Below are positions 8,671-17,453 of a DNA stretch of 64,000 nucleotides, one piece after another. Within the stretch, counting starts at the first letter, position 1; every line of letters begins with the position of its first letter. The notes below the pieces were generated by a model. It worked only from the letters and a program-made list of their open reading frames with translations. It was not told where the DNA came from and did no database searches. Source of the stretch: Asticcacaulis sp. EMRT-3 (GTDB lineage: Bacteria > Pseudomonadota > Alphaproteobacteria > Caulobacterales > Caulobacteraceae); assembly GCF_030027245.1 (NCBI RefSeq), contig NZ_JASERT010000001.1, positions 1,013,001-1,077,000 on the forward strand, given 5' to 3'. The position numbers were made by a program, and so were the translations under genes.

Positions 8671-9652
8671 GCGGCACCTCCGGGATGTCTTCTTGTGGTT
8701 TTCGGAACGAGGCGGCGAAACCCTCCGCCATGTCGGCCAGCCGCAGCACGAACTCCGCCAGCTTCACCGGGTCGCGTGACTGGTAATGCTCGACCTCCTT
8801 GTAAAGGTCGGCTCGCTTTTTGATCGCCACCCACTGGGTGATGCGCTCCTTCAGATAGTCATACGCCTGCTCAATATGGCGGGCGATGCCCAGGGCGATT
8901 TCCGGTAGGCGGAAAATGCCCTGCTTCTCCAGTGTGCGATGGTCAATCCGCGCTTCCGCGCCTGCCGCCTCCAGCGCACGGTTGGCATATCCTGCCCATT
9001 GCGCGCGCCATACATGCACATTGCGCAGCGCCTCCGTTGCCTCCAGTACATCCTTGTCCTCCGGCAGGCCGGTATCGTTGAAACGCTTACGCGCATCCGC
9101 CACCATCCGCGCAATGTCGGGGCGCTCGTTCCAATCGCGCTCCTTGTGCGATGAGAAGCCGGTGTCAGAATTGGCGTCCAGCCTGCGCAGCGTCAGCAGC
9201 ACATGCGCATGCGGCTGCTCCTGCCCGTCCGCCGCCTTGGGGCTGTGGATGGCAACATCCGCCACCATGCCCTGATTCACGAACTGCTCGCGCACGAAAC
9301 GGCGCACAAGGTCTATCTGTTGATCCTTGCTCAGCTCACGCGGCAGGGTGATTTCAATCTCCCGCGCCAACTGCGCGTCCGCCCGTTTCTCGGATGCCTC
9401 CACCCGGTTCCACAGTGTTTGTCTGTCGAATACCCACGGGGCCACTTCCCGGTTGACGGGGCTCATGATCTCAGTATGAACAACGTCCGGCTTGTCGAAC
9501 TCGAACCAGCGCCCCTGCGCCTGATCATAGAGCTTCTCGCCGGAGCGGTAGGCCGCAGCGGCAACCGCTGAACGCCGGGTCGCCCCACCCGGTTTGGGGG
9601 CTCGGCCAAGGGAACGCGAATGCACCTTGAGCCGCAAATGGTAGATGGCCAA
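8660..9652 (-). CDS. mobA: MobA/MobL-family relaxase (MOBQ type)
   Basis: The protein carries the family marks: an AIYHLRLKVHSRS start, a Tyr in AAAYRSGEKLYD near residue 40, and the metal-binding three-His region around PHAHVLLTLRR. It nicks one strand at oriT through a Tyr-DNA bond and pilots that strand to the recipient. I chose the TTG at 9652 because GGGAG lies 8 bp before it and because family members usually begin with M-AIYHL. A longer TTG start at 9676 is possible but less likely. At about 330 residues it is a short relaxase without a primase or helicase extension. The structured sequence immediately upstream is the expected place for oriT. Confidence 0.88.
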   Translation of the reverse strand: MAIYHLRLKVHSRSLGRAPKPGGATRRSAVAAAAYRSGEKLYDQAQGRWFEFDKPDVVHTEIMSPVNREVAPWVFDRQTLWNRVEASEKRADAQLAREIEITLPRELSKDQQIDLVRRFVREQFVNQGMVADVAIHSPKAADGQEQPHAHVLLTLRRLDANSDTGFSSHKERDWNERPDIARMVADARKRFNDTGLPEDKDVLEATEALRNVHVWRAQWAGYANRALEAAGAEARIDHRTLEKQGIFRLPEIALGIARHIEQAYDYLKERITQWVAIKKRADLYKEVEHYQSRDPVKLAEFVLRLADMAEGFAASFRKPQEDIPEVPLER

Positions 9653-9804
9653 AACTTTACTCCCTTCCAACGACAAAAGTTAAGAAAGGTCACATGTGTG
9701 CACTTATACATCGCAAGCGACGTGCACTCTAAAAGAGGACAATTAAGGGTTGATTATTGTCATTGGTTAACAACTTTCAAGCGAAAATTAATCTCGAAAG
9801 TTAA

Positions 9805-9914
9805 GATAAGCAGTAGCTTATCGTGGCCATCTCAACCGGCGCTTTAGGTTCCCTCCCAGCGCCGGTACGGGAACTCTCCCGTGCCCAGTCAGGGGCGTTC
9901 AGCGCACCCCCTGA
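9805..9914. other. Cluster of hairpins, candidate oriT
   Basis: Four inverted repeats lie in a row upstream of the relaxase gene. They are GATAAGC/GCTTATC (9805-9822), ACCGGCGCT/AGCGCCGGT (9835-9866), ACGGGA/TCCCGT (9867-9882) and TCAGGGG/CCCCTGA (9889-9914). Closely packed hairpins next to a MOBQ relaxase gene are characteristic of oriT. The nick site itself is not identified. The first hairpin may instead belong to the relaxase promoter. Confidence 0.5.
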
Positions 9915-9976
9915 TACCCCCGCGCCGCATGGCCATGCGCTTGCTCAAAGTCAAACGTGATGGATAAACGCTATCT

Positions 9977-10011
9977 TTATCAATCATTATGGGCTATATT
10001 TTGATGGATAA
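9977..10011. promoter_or_regulatory. Inverted-repeat operator upstream of fic
   Basis: Arms TTATCAATCA (9977-9986) and TGATGGATAA (10002-10011) differ at one position and are separated by 15 bp. They end 18 bp before the Fic start codon, so a bound protein would cover the promoter or ribosome site. Almost the same structure recurs at 18691-18725. It probably serves autoregulation of the fic gene, but the binding protein is unknown. Confidence 0.6.
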
Positions 10012-10029
10012 ATGGAGCCGGTATTCATC

Positions 10030-11172
10030 ATGTCGTGGAATTGGGAAGAAAAAGACTGGCCGAATTTCCGCTGGGATGCGCGGAAATTGGCTAAGGCGGA
10101 AGCCCTTTTCGTTGAGGGCGCCGGTGTCGTCATTGGTGCATCAAAGCACCTGGACGAGACCGAACGGCAGGGCCTCAGCATCGAAATCATGAGCCATGAG
10201 GCCGTCGATACTTCGGCCATCGAGGGGGAACGCCTTGACCGCGACAGCGTGCAATCCTCCATCCGCAGGCATCTGGGCATGGCTACCGATCACCGCCGTA
10301 GCAACCCGGCAGAGGCCGGTATCGCGGAAATGATGGTCGATCTGTACCAGCACCTGCCGGGGCCGCTGGAGGAGCCGGTTCTGATGAACTGGCACCGCCT
10401 GCTCATGAATGGCCGCACCGACATCAAAGATGTGGGGCGCTATCGCACCCACGACGACCCGATGCAGATTGTCTCCGGGGCCATCTATGAACCCAAGGTG
10501 CATTTTGAAGCGCCGCCGTCTAAACAGGTCAGCAGCGAAATGGCCCGGTTCATGGGTTGGCTGGAACAGAGCGGCCCGAATGGTGGCACTCCCCTGCCCC
10601 CGGTCACGCGCGCCGGCATCGCGCATCTGTGGTTCGAGAGCATCCACCCGTTCGAGGATGGGAATGGCCGCGTCGGTCGCGCCATCATCGAGAAGGTTCT
10701 GGCGCAGGGGTTATCTGCCCCCATCATCACCGGCATGTCCGGCACCCTCCTGAAATACCGCAAAGCCTATTATCAGGCCCTTGAGGACGGCAGCCACGGT
10801 CTGGAAGTGACCGATTGGCTGCTGTGGTTTGCCACCAAGGCAATTGAGGCCCAGAAATATACCCTCGCCCAGGTCGAATTCATCCTGAACAAATCCCGCT
10901 TGATCGATACCTTACGCGGCCAACTAAACCCCCGCCAGGAGAAGGCGCTGCTACGCCTGTTCGCTGCCGGTCTGGACGGATTTACCGGCGGCCTGAGCGC
11001 CGCCAAATATATGAGCATCACTGACGCCCCGCCCGCGACCGCCACCCGCGACCTGAATGGCCTTGCCGATATGGGAGCGCTTGTACGGACAGGGGAACGC
11101 AAGTCTACCAGGTATCATTTGAATATCCCGATGGAGTCAATTCCGGCTATAAGTGTGAGTGACATACAATAA
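10030..11172 (+). CDS. fic: Fic-domain protein, class II (intramolecular inhibitory helix)
   Basis: The 380-residue protein contains the FIC motif HPFEDGNGRVGR at about residues 206-217. The inhibitory motif TSAIEGE sits at about residues 61-67, N-terminal to it, which defines class II. The first 50 residues, with paired Trp (SWNWEEKDWPNF), resemble the N-terminal domain often found on such proteins. The C-terminus looks like a winged helix. Most relatives transfer AMP from ATP to a hydroxyl side chain of a target protein. The catalytic His, Phe, Asp and Gly residues are intact. I start at ATG 10030 because the longer frame from 10012 overlaps the operator region. A toxin or regulatory role on the mobile element is likely; the target is unknown. 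Confidence 0.9.
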   Translation: MSWNWEEKDWPNFRWDARKLAKAEALFVEGAGVVIGASKHLDETERQGLSIEIMSHEAVDTSAIEGERLDRDSVQSSIRRHLGMATDHRRSNPAEAGIAEMMVDLYQHLPGPLEEPVLMNWHRLLMNGRTDIKDVGRYRTHDDPMQIVSGAIYEPKVHFEAPPSKQVSSEMARFMGWLEQSGPNGGTPLPPVTRAGIAHLWFESIHPFEDGNGRVGRAIIEKVLAQGLSAPIITGMSGTLLKYRKAYYQALEDGSHGLEVTDWLLWFATKAIEAQKYTLAQVEFILNKSRLIDTLRGQLNPRQEKALLRLFAAGLDGFTGGLSAAKYMSITDAPPATATRDLNGLADMGALVRTGERKSTRYHLNIPMESIPAISVSDIQ

Positions 11173-11309
11173 CTGCAAACCCACACACTCCGTCAGAACA
11201 ACCTATGACAAAGGAAACTTGGACGAGCAAATGCAGCGATGAAGCTGACAAAGCCAATAGCCCCAGGCGTATTAAGCGCCTAAACATCTATTCCTTTTGA
11301 GGAACCAAT

Positions 11310-12707
11310 ATGCCCCTGCTCGAATTCCCTGAGGATATGTTCCGCCTTCGAGAGGGGGAGGTACCAATGTACGGTGAGTTTCCTGACCTCAAAAAAGGCG
11401 TTCGCTTTTTCGTTTCATTGATGCCCGACGATGAATGGTCGCGTCGTCGCGAAGCAGTAGCCAAGCGATTTTACAATTCGCTAATCAGCGAGCCTGAGAC
11501 GACTGACGAAAAAGGACGCTTCTTCGACGAACGGGACCAGTTCGCATGGTTCCTTTTCTTAGGAGAATCCTTCACTGATCACCCACAGAATTATGAGCCG
11601 GTCTACGGTTGCCGAGTAATCCCAATCCTAGCAGCAATTGGCCGCAACCTCGATACCTTACATGGTGTCGAAGGCTTTGTTGAAAAAGCTCAGGAGATCA
11701 CTGCGCGTGAGAAATCCCAACCCAATGGTGGCCTATTCGAGATTCTTGTCGCTGCGGCATACGCCCGTGCGGGGTGGAAGGTAAAATTCAAGCCAAGACA
11801 ACGTGGCATCGCACGCACCCATGACCTGGACGTCGAGAAGGACGGCAAGCACTATGCCGTCGAATGCAAACGCATCGAGGGTGGTGAATACATCGAACAA
11901 GAACGCGCACGTATGCGGCAACTTTGGAAGCCACCCAGCGCGGCGCTCGCGTTACAAGAACAGCGAAGCACGCTTCTAACTGTTCGTTTCAACGTCGAAC
12001 TAAACGACGTGCCTGATACATATCTTTCGGTCAAAGTGGGGCAATTTATCAAATCAGGCCTACCGGCATGGATTTGGCACGATGGCATTGGGGTCGGAAT
12101 CCTAAAAAACCTCGATTTAGGCCCCATTCAAGAGTCGCTCAAAAAAGGCTACATTCTTCACCCTGGCCCTGTTTTCAACAAGACCCTTACTGGCTCTTAT
12201 GTCCGCTACGATAGCCTCGTCTCAGTCTTACGCATGAAATACGCGCCAAACCCGCACTTCATTGACGAAATTGACCTCGCGGTTCTGGCGCGATGGTCCA
12301 GCCATTCCGAGGCAGCAATCGAAAAGAAAGCACGTGATATTCAGTCTAAATTGGTTGAGGCCAACAGCCAATTGCCGACTGATGCCCCCGGCATCATTCA
12401 TATAGGCTTTGAAGCGCTGTCAGGAGATGACGTTGAGCAACGGCGTTACGAGAAGATCATTCAACGTGTGCGGAGTTTCAACCCTGCCCAATCAAAACTT
12501 GAGTTTGTCTACTGCCATTATTTCGCCCCAGAAGCGCCTGTAGAGACGGCTTGGGCCTTTGACGAGACTTTCCAGTGGCATGCTCCCCATAATGGCAGCC
12601 GACCACTTGAAGACGTATTACTTGTGGTTCCTGAAAACAATGGCGGCCCGAGACATGGTGTCCATTGGGACGGCCAAAATGTGAATTATACGATATTTGA
12701 ACCTTAA
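11310..12707 (+). CDS. PD-(D/E)XK nuclease-like protein
   Basis: The protein has 465 residues. In the middle is a restriction-endonuclease-like core: a helix with Glu144 (GGLFEILVAAAYARAGW), HDLDV with Asp172 and Asp174, and VECKR with Glu185 and Lys187. The order E…D…ExK is that of PD-(D/E)XK nucleases. The regions before and after are not recognised. It stands alone on the plus strand and converges with the ABC-3C operon. It could be a stand-alone defence nuclease or a part of that system. The catalytic residues all appear present. Confidence 0.65.
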   Translation: MPLLEFPEDMFRLREGEVPMYGEFPDLKKGVRFFVSLMPDDEWSRRREAVAKRFYNSLISEPETTDEKGRFFDERDQFAWFLFLGESFTDHPQNYEPVYGCRVIPILAAIGRNLDTLHGVEGFVEKAQEITAREKSQPNGGLFEILVAAAYARAGWKVKFKPRQRGIARTHDLDVEKDGKHYAVECKRIEGGEYIEQERARMRQLWKPPSAALALQEQRSTLLTVRFNVELNDVPDTYLSVKVGQFIKSGLPAWIWHDGIGVGILKNLDLGPIQESLKKGYILHPGPVFNKTLTGSYVRYDSLVSVLRMKYAPNPHFIDEIDLAVLARWSSHSEAAIEKKARDIQSKLVEANSQLPTDAPGIIHIGFEALSGDDVEQRRYEKIIQRVRSFNPAQSKLEFVYCHYFAPEAPVETAWAFDETFQWHAPHNGSRPLEDVLLVVPENNGGPRHGVHWDGQNVNYTIFEP

Positions 12708-12819
12708 ATATCCTCAATGATATCCGTTAAGCAGGTCTCGTAATTAGTATATGGGGCTCCATTTTAGGGACAAAATCTACACCGCGAATTGTGGGAGCAA
12801 CTACGCAGGCTGACAGGAG
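12708..12819. other. Intergenic gap between convergent genes
   Basis: This short gap lies between the ends of the nuclease gene and of the ABC-3C operon. I see no gene and no strong hairpin with a T-run. Confidence 0.3.
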
Positions 12820-14757
12820 CTAGTTTTGCCTAAGCCAAGCAACCGGGACCAGTTTGATGCCATCACGCCACCGCTGCGTTATCGAACTTAGGAACCAGTC
12901 CTGTAATAGCTCAACGTGGTCGGTGACAATAATTTGCGTTTTAGCCTCTGGTTGATGCACGTAATCCCAAAGTAGCTTATACAGCCGGGTTACAGCCAAC
13001 TGATCTTCATCCTCCCCTGTAATCTGACCAACATCACGCTCAGGAGGATAGTGAGCCTGCGATGGCTGATCAAACATGAGAAACGCTGGTATGGGCCTTG
13101 TCTTGGCCCTAAACAGCTTATGGATAGCAAGGTGAGCAGCAACATGATAGCCAACCCAGTTTTCACCACTGCCAATTTGAGATAATGATAGCGGGCCATC
13201 TACGGTATCAGCAACTACAGTAAGGTTTTTGCGGTCAAGGCGCAGTTGATTGTCGCCATGCTCTAAACCTAGTTGAACGGCGTAGGTGGTAATATCGCGT
13301 CCAACCAAGCTCAGCGCAGTGGTGAGACGCTCTTCCATAGCTTCTTGATCAAGTGCGCGTTCCAGTTCTGATACTTCTGCACGCAAGCGTGCAATTTCTA
13401 CGCGAATTCCGTCATCAGACGAGATCGACTTAACGCTGTCCAAATAATACCCGATTCTTCCCGAAACGCGGGCCTGTTCAGTAAACTGATCCTGCTCAAT
13501 TCTAAGTCTCTCGTTGTCGGCAATGCGGGAGGTTATGTCCTGTTGCACACCTTTCATTTCCTCTTCTCTGGCCGTCATCTGTGTTTCAAGTTCAGCAATC
13601 CGACTTTGAAGACGAGGATTGTCTTTCCTTACCGAAGCAAGCTGCCTTTCAAGGCCCTCAAACGAGCGATGAATTTCATCAACTGAAGGAACCGGTGTCC
13701 GAAGCTGGCTGTCGCATACTGGGCAAACGTTATGAATAGCATCCTCAGGCTTCAGTAAGCCTATAGAAGCGAGCCTCGCCTGCTGTTCCTTTGCTTCATT
13801 TTCAAAATCAGATGTGTCTCGGGCTAGCTTACCCAACTCTTTAATTTCCTCACGCAGTTCTTGCAATTCCGCGCGCAAACGGCGCCGGCGTTCTTCTAAG
13901 TCGCTTAAATCGGCCGATGGATCATCGATATTAGCATAACTAAGTGACTTAGGGGCCGCCGCCTCCGATAGCATCCTTCGAATGGCTTCGGGGGAATCTG
14001 CGGAAGCTTCGGGAGCTAAAAGGCCAACCCGCTTTGCTTCCTGAAAGAGACTACGAGTTGTCCCCTCTGCCTCTTGTGCTAATGCCCGCATTTCAGTGAA
14101 TTCGCGTTCAAGCCGACGCAAGCGAGCCCGAGCATCATCATATCTCTTCTGCTTAAGAAAATAGTCTTCTCCCATCGCTCCAACAAAATAGGGTAAGGAA
14201 TCTTTTATTGCCTGCGGAATAAATTGTTCGCCCTGACGATGAAACAGGAGCCGACGATTGGCAATTTCATCCTGTGCTTGGAGGCAGAAGAAAATGGCCT
14301 GACTGGAAGAAGCCTCTAAAGGTTTTCGAGTTGCCCCGATTTCAGGTGTTAGCAAATTTTCGGCAATACCAAGTAACGAAGATAGGTGAGATCGCAGACC
14401 ATCTACAGTTATGTTTTTGGCGAACAGGTTAGAGCTTGTCGGCAAATCTTCGACACCACGCTCAAAATAAATATCTTCACTTGCCTTACCTGCTGGACCA
14501 GGATTCCGCCGTGCAATTAAGATACCTTCGCCATCCCGATCGAATAATACGACGAACCATGAGACGCCACGCCGAATCTCGCCCTCAGCAATTGTGCATT
14601 CAGAGCGACCCCAGCAATAATCGACTATATCTAACAGCGCTGATTTGCCAGTTTTGGACGCGCCGGTTACGATATTAAGCGTGTTAAGCTCAAATCGAAT
14701 ATCACGGCATTCACCTTCCTTGGAATAGACCGCAATCGCCCGAATTTGGAAAGTCAT
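12820..14757 (-). CDS. ABC-3C system ATPase (DUF3732-like, SMC/Rad50-type coiled-coil ATPase)
   Basis: The ATG at 14757 overlaps the previous stop (ATGA), which sets the start and gives 645 residues. Walker A is GASKTGKS at about residues 32-39. A long coiled coil runs through the middle (many Glu/Arg heptads), broken by a single CPVCDSQ motif that resembles half of a Rad50 zinc hook. Near the end are an LSQIGSGENW signature-like segment and the Walker B FLMFDQPSQ. The layout matches the ATPase of the ABC-three-component conflict systems recognised by comparative genomics. In these systems an SMC-like ATPase is thought to sense invading DNA or its processing and to activate a partner effector. 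It is the last gene of a three-gene operon. Confidence 0.85.
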   Translation of the reverse strand: MTFQIRAIAVYSKEGECRDIRFELNTLNIVTGASKTGKSALLDIVDYCWGRSECTIAEGEIRRGVSWFVVLFDRDGEGILIARRNPGPAGKASEDIYFERGVEDLPTSSNLFAKNITVDGLRSHLSSLLGIAENLLTPEIGATRKPLEASSSQAIFFCLQAQDEIANRRLLFHRQGEQFIPQAIKDSLPYFVGAMGEDYFLKQKRYDDARARLRRLEREFTEMRALAQEAEGTTRSLFQEAKRVGLLAPEASADSPEAIRRMLSEAAAPKSLSYANIDDPSADLSDLEERRRRLRAELQELREEIKELGKLARDTSDFENEAKEQQARLASIGLLKPEDAIHNVCPVCDSQLRTPVPSVDEIHRSFEGLERQLASVRKDNPRLQSRIAELETQMTAREEEMKGVQQDITSRIADNERLRIEQDQFTEQARVSGRIGYYLDSVKSISSDDGIRVEIARLRAEVSELERALDQEAMEERLTTALSLVGRDITTYAVQLGLEHGDNQLRLDRKNLTVVADTVDGPLSLSQIGSGENWVGYHVAAHLAIHKLFRAKTRPIPAFLMFDQPSQAHYPPERDVGQITGEDEDQLAVTRLYKLLWDYVHQPEAKTQIIVTDHVELLQDWFLSSITQRWRDGIKLVPVAWLRQN

Positions 14758-15272
14758 ATTCTTACCCCCATACTTTGAAGTACCATTGCTGGCTTGGCTT
14801 GACTGGCAAACCAACGGCCCAGCAAGCCTGCCGCACTTCTGATATCGTCAACTTCTTTGGTCGTAATTTGGGGTTTAGCGGATAATTTTAGCGGGTTACT
14901 ACCAAGCTTTACCCCATCGCCAGATATGTCAATCACCTTCATTTGAGCCAAAAATAGCAAAGATTCACGTGTAACAGACCTAAGGCGCGACATTCGGTCC
15001 GGAATTTGAGCAAGGATAGCGTCATGATCCGCCGACCAGCCGCTAAATGCCGTATTTGACTTTCTAGGCAAGGAGTGTCGTGACGCTGGATGCAACAAAA
15101 GAGGCAAAATAATGAATGAAATTGCCAATGGGAAAGCCGTCTCGGTCACTCGGGTGTATTCTTTGACCGTACGAAATAACATCTCGCCACAAAAAGCAGG
15201 GTTGAAGAATGCAGCTTCCTCAGGCGGTCTTTCACGCCAAACCAAGTCCCAATGTGTGTGCACCGTCCCCAT
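14754..15272 (-). CDS. ABC-3C system middle component
   Basis: The 172-residue product begins with a short leader followed by RPPEEAAFFNPAFCGEML. This ExxxxNPAF-type opening is typical of the middle component of three-component ABC systems. The remainder is helical with a winged-helix-like second half (MSRLRSVTRESLLFLAQM, then VKLGSNPLKL). The gene lies 3 bp after the effector gene and overlaps the ATPase start by ATGA, so the three are expressed together. The middle component probably links the ATPase to the effector. The subtype is not determined. Confidence 0.8.
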   Translation of the reverse strand: MGTVHTHWDLVWRERPPEEAAFFNPAFCGEMLFRTVKEYTRVTETAFPLAISFIILPLLLHPASRHSLPRKSNTAFSGWSADHDAILAQIPDRMSRLRSVTRESLLFLAQMKVIDISGDGVKLGSNPLKLSAKPQITTKEVDDIRSAAGLLGRWFASQAKPAMVLQSMGVRI

Positions 15273-15275
15273 CGT

Positions 15276-16484
15276 CTATTCCTCTGCCAAACAGAGAGTT
15301 GAATAATCGCGATGCCAGCCTACCCGAAGATCATTTGCCAACATATGGTAGGAACCCACACTGAGAAAACGTGATGTATATGATCGCAGCGGGAAGCGCG
15401 CCTCAGCTTCAACCCATTGGTAAATCTGTTGCCCAGCTTGGCGCAGCACTGGATCAGTTGCCTCAGCGATTGCATTGGCATCGCACATCGCGCTAAATCG
15501 AGGCTCCCACTCTTCAATTAAAACAGCCTCAAAATTTTCGAGTTCGCCATCCAACACGACATGCTCTCTCGTCCATTTTGATCTCTGGGCGAAGGCACGG
15601 TAGTAATCCCTTTTCGCGTAACCAATACGATTGCCACCAATGCCTATAGCCTTTAGTTGTCTAACGAAGTGAAAACCCTCATATTGCTCTACATCGTTAT
15701 CTGAGGGCACGGCAAATTCGAGATCTGCGACTAACGCATCTCTCTTCAGCATATCCCGGATATCGTCCAATTTTGCCTCAAGCTCCGCGATAGCAATTGG
15801 TGACGCTTGGGCGCTCGCTAATGAACTACAAACACGCGGCCACCACCAACCTTCCAAACGCTCACGGGCTTCGGCGGCTTTTCCGTTTGGCGCGCTTAGT
15901 CTCAGCAAATCTTCCAAAACTTCATCAAGATTTGCGAGAACCTCCTGACGATCAACAACCTCGACTACACTCAAAAGCGATGCACGCATGGGCTCAGTTA
16001 AGGCCAAGAAAGCCGCAAAGGCAGGCTTTAAAGCCAGATTTGTTGACGTCTCTGCGACTTTAGAGAGCCTATCAGCCGCCGATTTTGGATCACGTTTCAC
16101 ACCGGCAGGATATGCTGCTTGCGGACGTAACAAAGAAGCCACCGACTCATCTGGAGCCACCCCTGTTGTCACGAGAACAAGTCGTGTTCTCGAAGGTAGA
16201 GACGGATTATTAGTTATGGCTTCCGCCCAGATACGAAGTGTTTTCCATAGGTCAGGGCTTGAATCGGTCAAGCTCCCAACCCTGTCGATATGATGCTTAA
16301 CTTGTAACAGTTCTAGTGGGGTGTAATTAGCCGAGAATGATATATCGTCAAGTCGCTCAATAGCGACTTCAATATTTGTGCCCTTGTTCACGTGCGGAAT
16401 ACACAATGCTAGCGCCAAGCGCGCTTGATAAAAGTATCCCGCAGCCGAAGGGGCTGCACTGAATTTCGGGCTGCCATTGCTCAA
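15276..16484 (-). CDS. ABC-3C system effector with Cap4/DUF4297-like nuclease domain
   Basis: The 402-residue protein starts with SAAGYFYQARLALAL, followed by VAIERLDDISF and LELLQVKHHID. This order (Tyr-Gln helix, ExxDD, QxK) matches the PD-(D/E)XK-type dsDNA endonuclease domain found in Cap4 and DUF4297 proteins. The C-terminal half contains FHFVRQLKAIG and a Trp-rich helical region typical of ABC-3C effectors. It heads the operon. I infer that the nuclease is held inactive until the ATPase senses a trigger and then degrades DNA. The domain call rests on motif spacing and needs a profile search. Confidence 0.72.
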   Translation of the reverse strand: MSNGSPKFSAAPSAAGYFYQARLALALCIPHVNKGTNIEVAIERLDDISFSANYTPLELLQVKHHIDRVGSLTDSSPDLWKTLRIWAEAITNNPSLPSRTRLVLVTTGVAPDESVASLLRPQAAYPAGVKRDPKSAADRLSKVAETSTNLALKPAFAAFLALTEPMRASLLSVVEVVDRQEVLANLDEVLEDLLRLSAPNGKAAEARERLEGWWWPRVCSSLASAQASPIAIAELEAKLDDIRDMLKRDALVADLEFAVPSDNDVEQYEGFHFVRQLKAIGIGGNRIGYAKRDYYRAFAQRSKWTREHVVLDGELENFEAVLIEEWEPRFSAMCDANAIAEATDPVLRQAGQQIYQWVEAEARFPLRSYTSRFLSVGSYHMLANDLRVGWHRDYSTLCLAEE

Positions 16485-16771
16485 AATACACCTCCAAGTT
16501 GGGACGCTATCTGAGTTCTTCTACTCTTGCAATGGATGTAAAATTAGAACCAAGTCATCTATGTGATTGATTGGACTACGGGCTTTGCCCCACGCGCTCG
16601 CAAGGGTCTGCGATGAACAGCCCGTGGCGTATCCCCAGCCTTCCTGTGCTTCGCTGTGTGCAGGCCGGGTGATGCCCCTCGCCATGAGCTGCCCTTGCGG
16701 TTGCTACCCCCACCCTCGGCGGGAGCCAACGGTTGCTATGCGCAACCCAAGCTCAATGAGGGAAACAGACC
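16485..16771. promoter_or_regulatory. Divergent promoter region, ABC-3C operon and ardA leader
   Basis: The gap holds the promoter of the minus-strand ABC-3C operon and a GC-rich leader before ardA. The ribosome site for ardA is GAGGGAAA just before the ATG at 16772. No other gene is supported. Confidence 0.4.
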
Positions 16772-17278
16772 ATGCCCACTCTTTACGCCCAACCCTACGA
16801 CACATCCGCTATCGGCTTCTATTTTGACAGTGAGGCGGATTATCTCGCCAAGTCTGCAGGACTTAGAAACGCCTACGGCCAGTTGGTCGAGGAATTTGAA
16901 ATCCAATTTATCCAGGGTGAAGGCCTGGACTGTCACCTGTTTGGGGCGCTCGGCATCCATCAAGGTAGCGTTGGCGGGTATTTTGATGCGGTGGAAATTT
17001 GGAGCGCCGATGACAAAATCAGGGTCATTATTGCCATTGGCGAGGCGGGTTACAGCTTTGACCTCGGTAGCGACAGCCCGGACAAGTTCGAGGTGGACCT
17101 GTACGCCTGCGAATCGCTCCGCGACCTGGCCATACAGTTTGTCGATGACGGCCTATTTGGTGACATCCCCGACAGCATCCAAAACTATCTCGATTATGAT
17201 TCTATGGCCCGAGATTTGAGCATCGACTACGGCCAAGTTACCATCGATGGCGCGCCTTATATCTACCGCTGCGCCTGA
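16772..17278 (+). CDS. ardA: Antirestriction protein ArdA
   Basis: The 168-residue protein matches the ArdA family in length and in several places: LYAQPYDTSAIGFYF at the start, LRNAYGQLVEEFEIQFI, VIIAIGEAGYSFD, LAIQFVDDGLFGDIP and the IYRC end. ArdA is an acidic DNA mimic that occupies type I restriction-modification enzymes and so protects incoming plasmid or element DNA. The many Asp and Glu residues fit that role. It is the last gene before the attachment-site repeat and is a usual passenger of conjugative elements. Confidence 0.92.
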   Translation: MPTLYAQPYDTSAIGFYFDSEADYLAKSAGLRNAYGQLVEEFEIQFIQGEGLDCHLFGALGIHQGSVGGYFDAVEIWSADDKIRVIIAIGEAGYSFDLGSDSPDKFEVDLYACESLRDLAIQFVDDGLFGDIPDSIQNYLDYDSMARDLSIDYGQVTIDGAPYIYRCA

Positions 17279-17337
17279 CCAAAAGGCGCGCGCTGCTCAC
17301 CGGCTAATAAAAACGTGTGAAAACAAGGGTCATCAGA

Positions 17338-17453
17338 CACAGTTTTGGACACAGTTAAAAATTAAATCGTTGCAAACTACTGATTTTATGCTATTTTTAA
17401 TAAGTTCAATCAGAACCTAAATCTGGTGCGTCTACCAATTCCGCCACACCCGC
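17338..17453 (-). repeat. Attachment-site-like repeat 1 with 5' half of tRNA-Leu(TAG)
   Basis: Read on the minus strand, 17453-17415 is the first 39 nt of a tRNA-Leu gene (GCGGGTGTGGCGGAATTGG…), ending in the anticodon loop TTTAGGT. The remaining 77 bp are not tRNA. The same arrangement, also 116 bp long, recurs at 19506-19621 with about 85% or better identity by eye. A tRNA gene broken in the anticodon loop is the classical product of tyrosine-recombinase integration. This copy would be the junction between two stacked elements. Confidence 0.75.
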
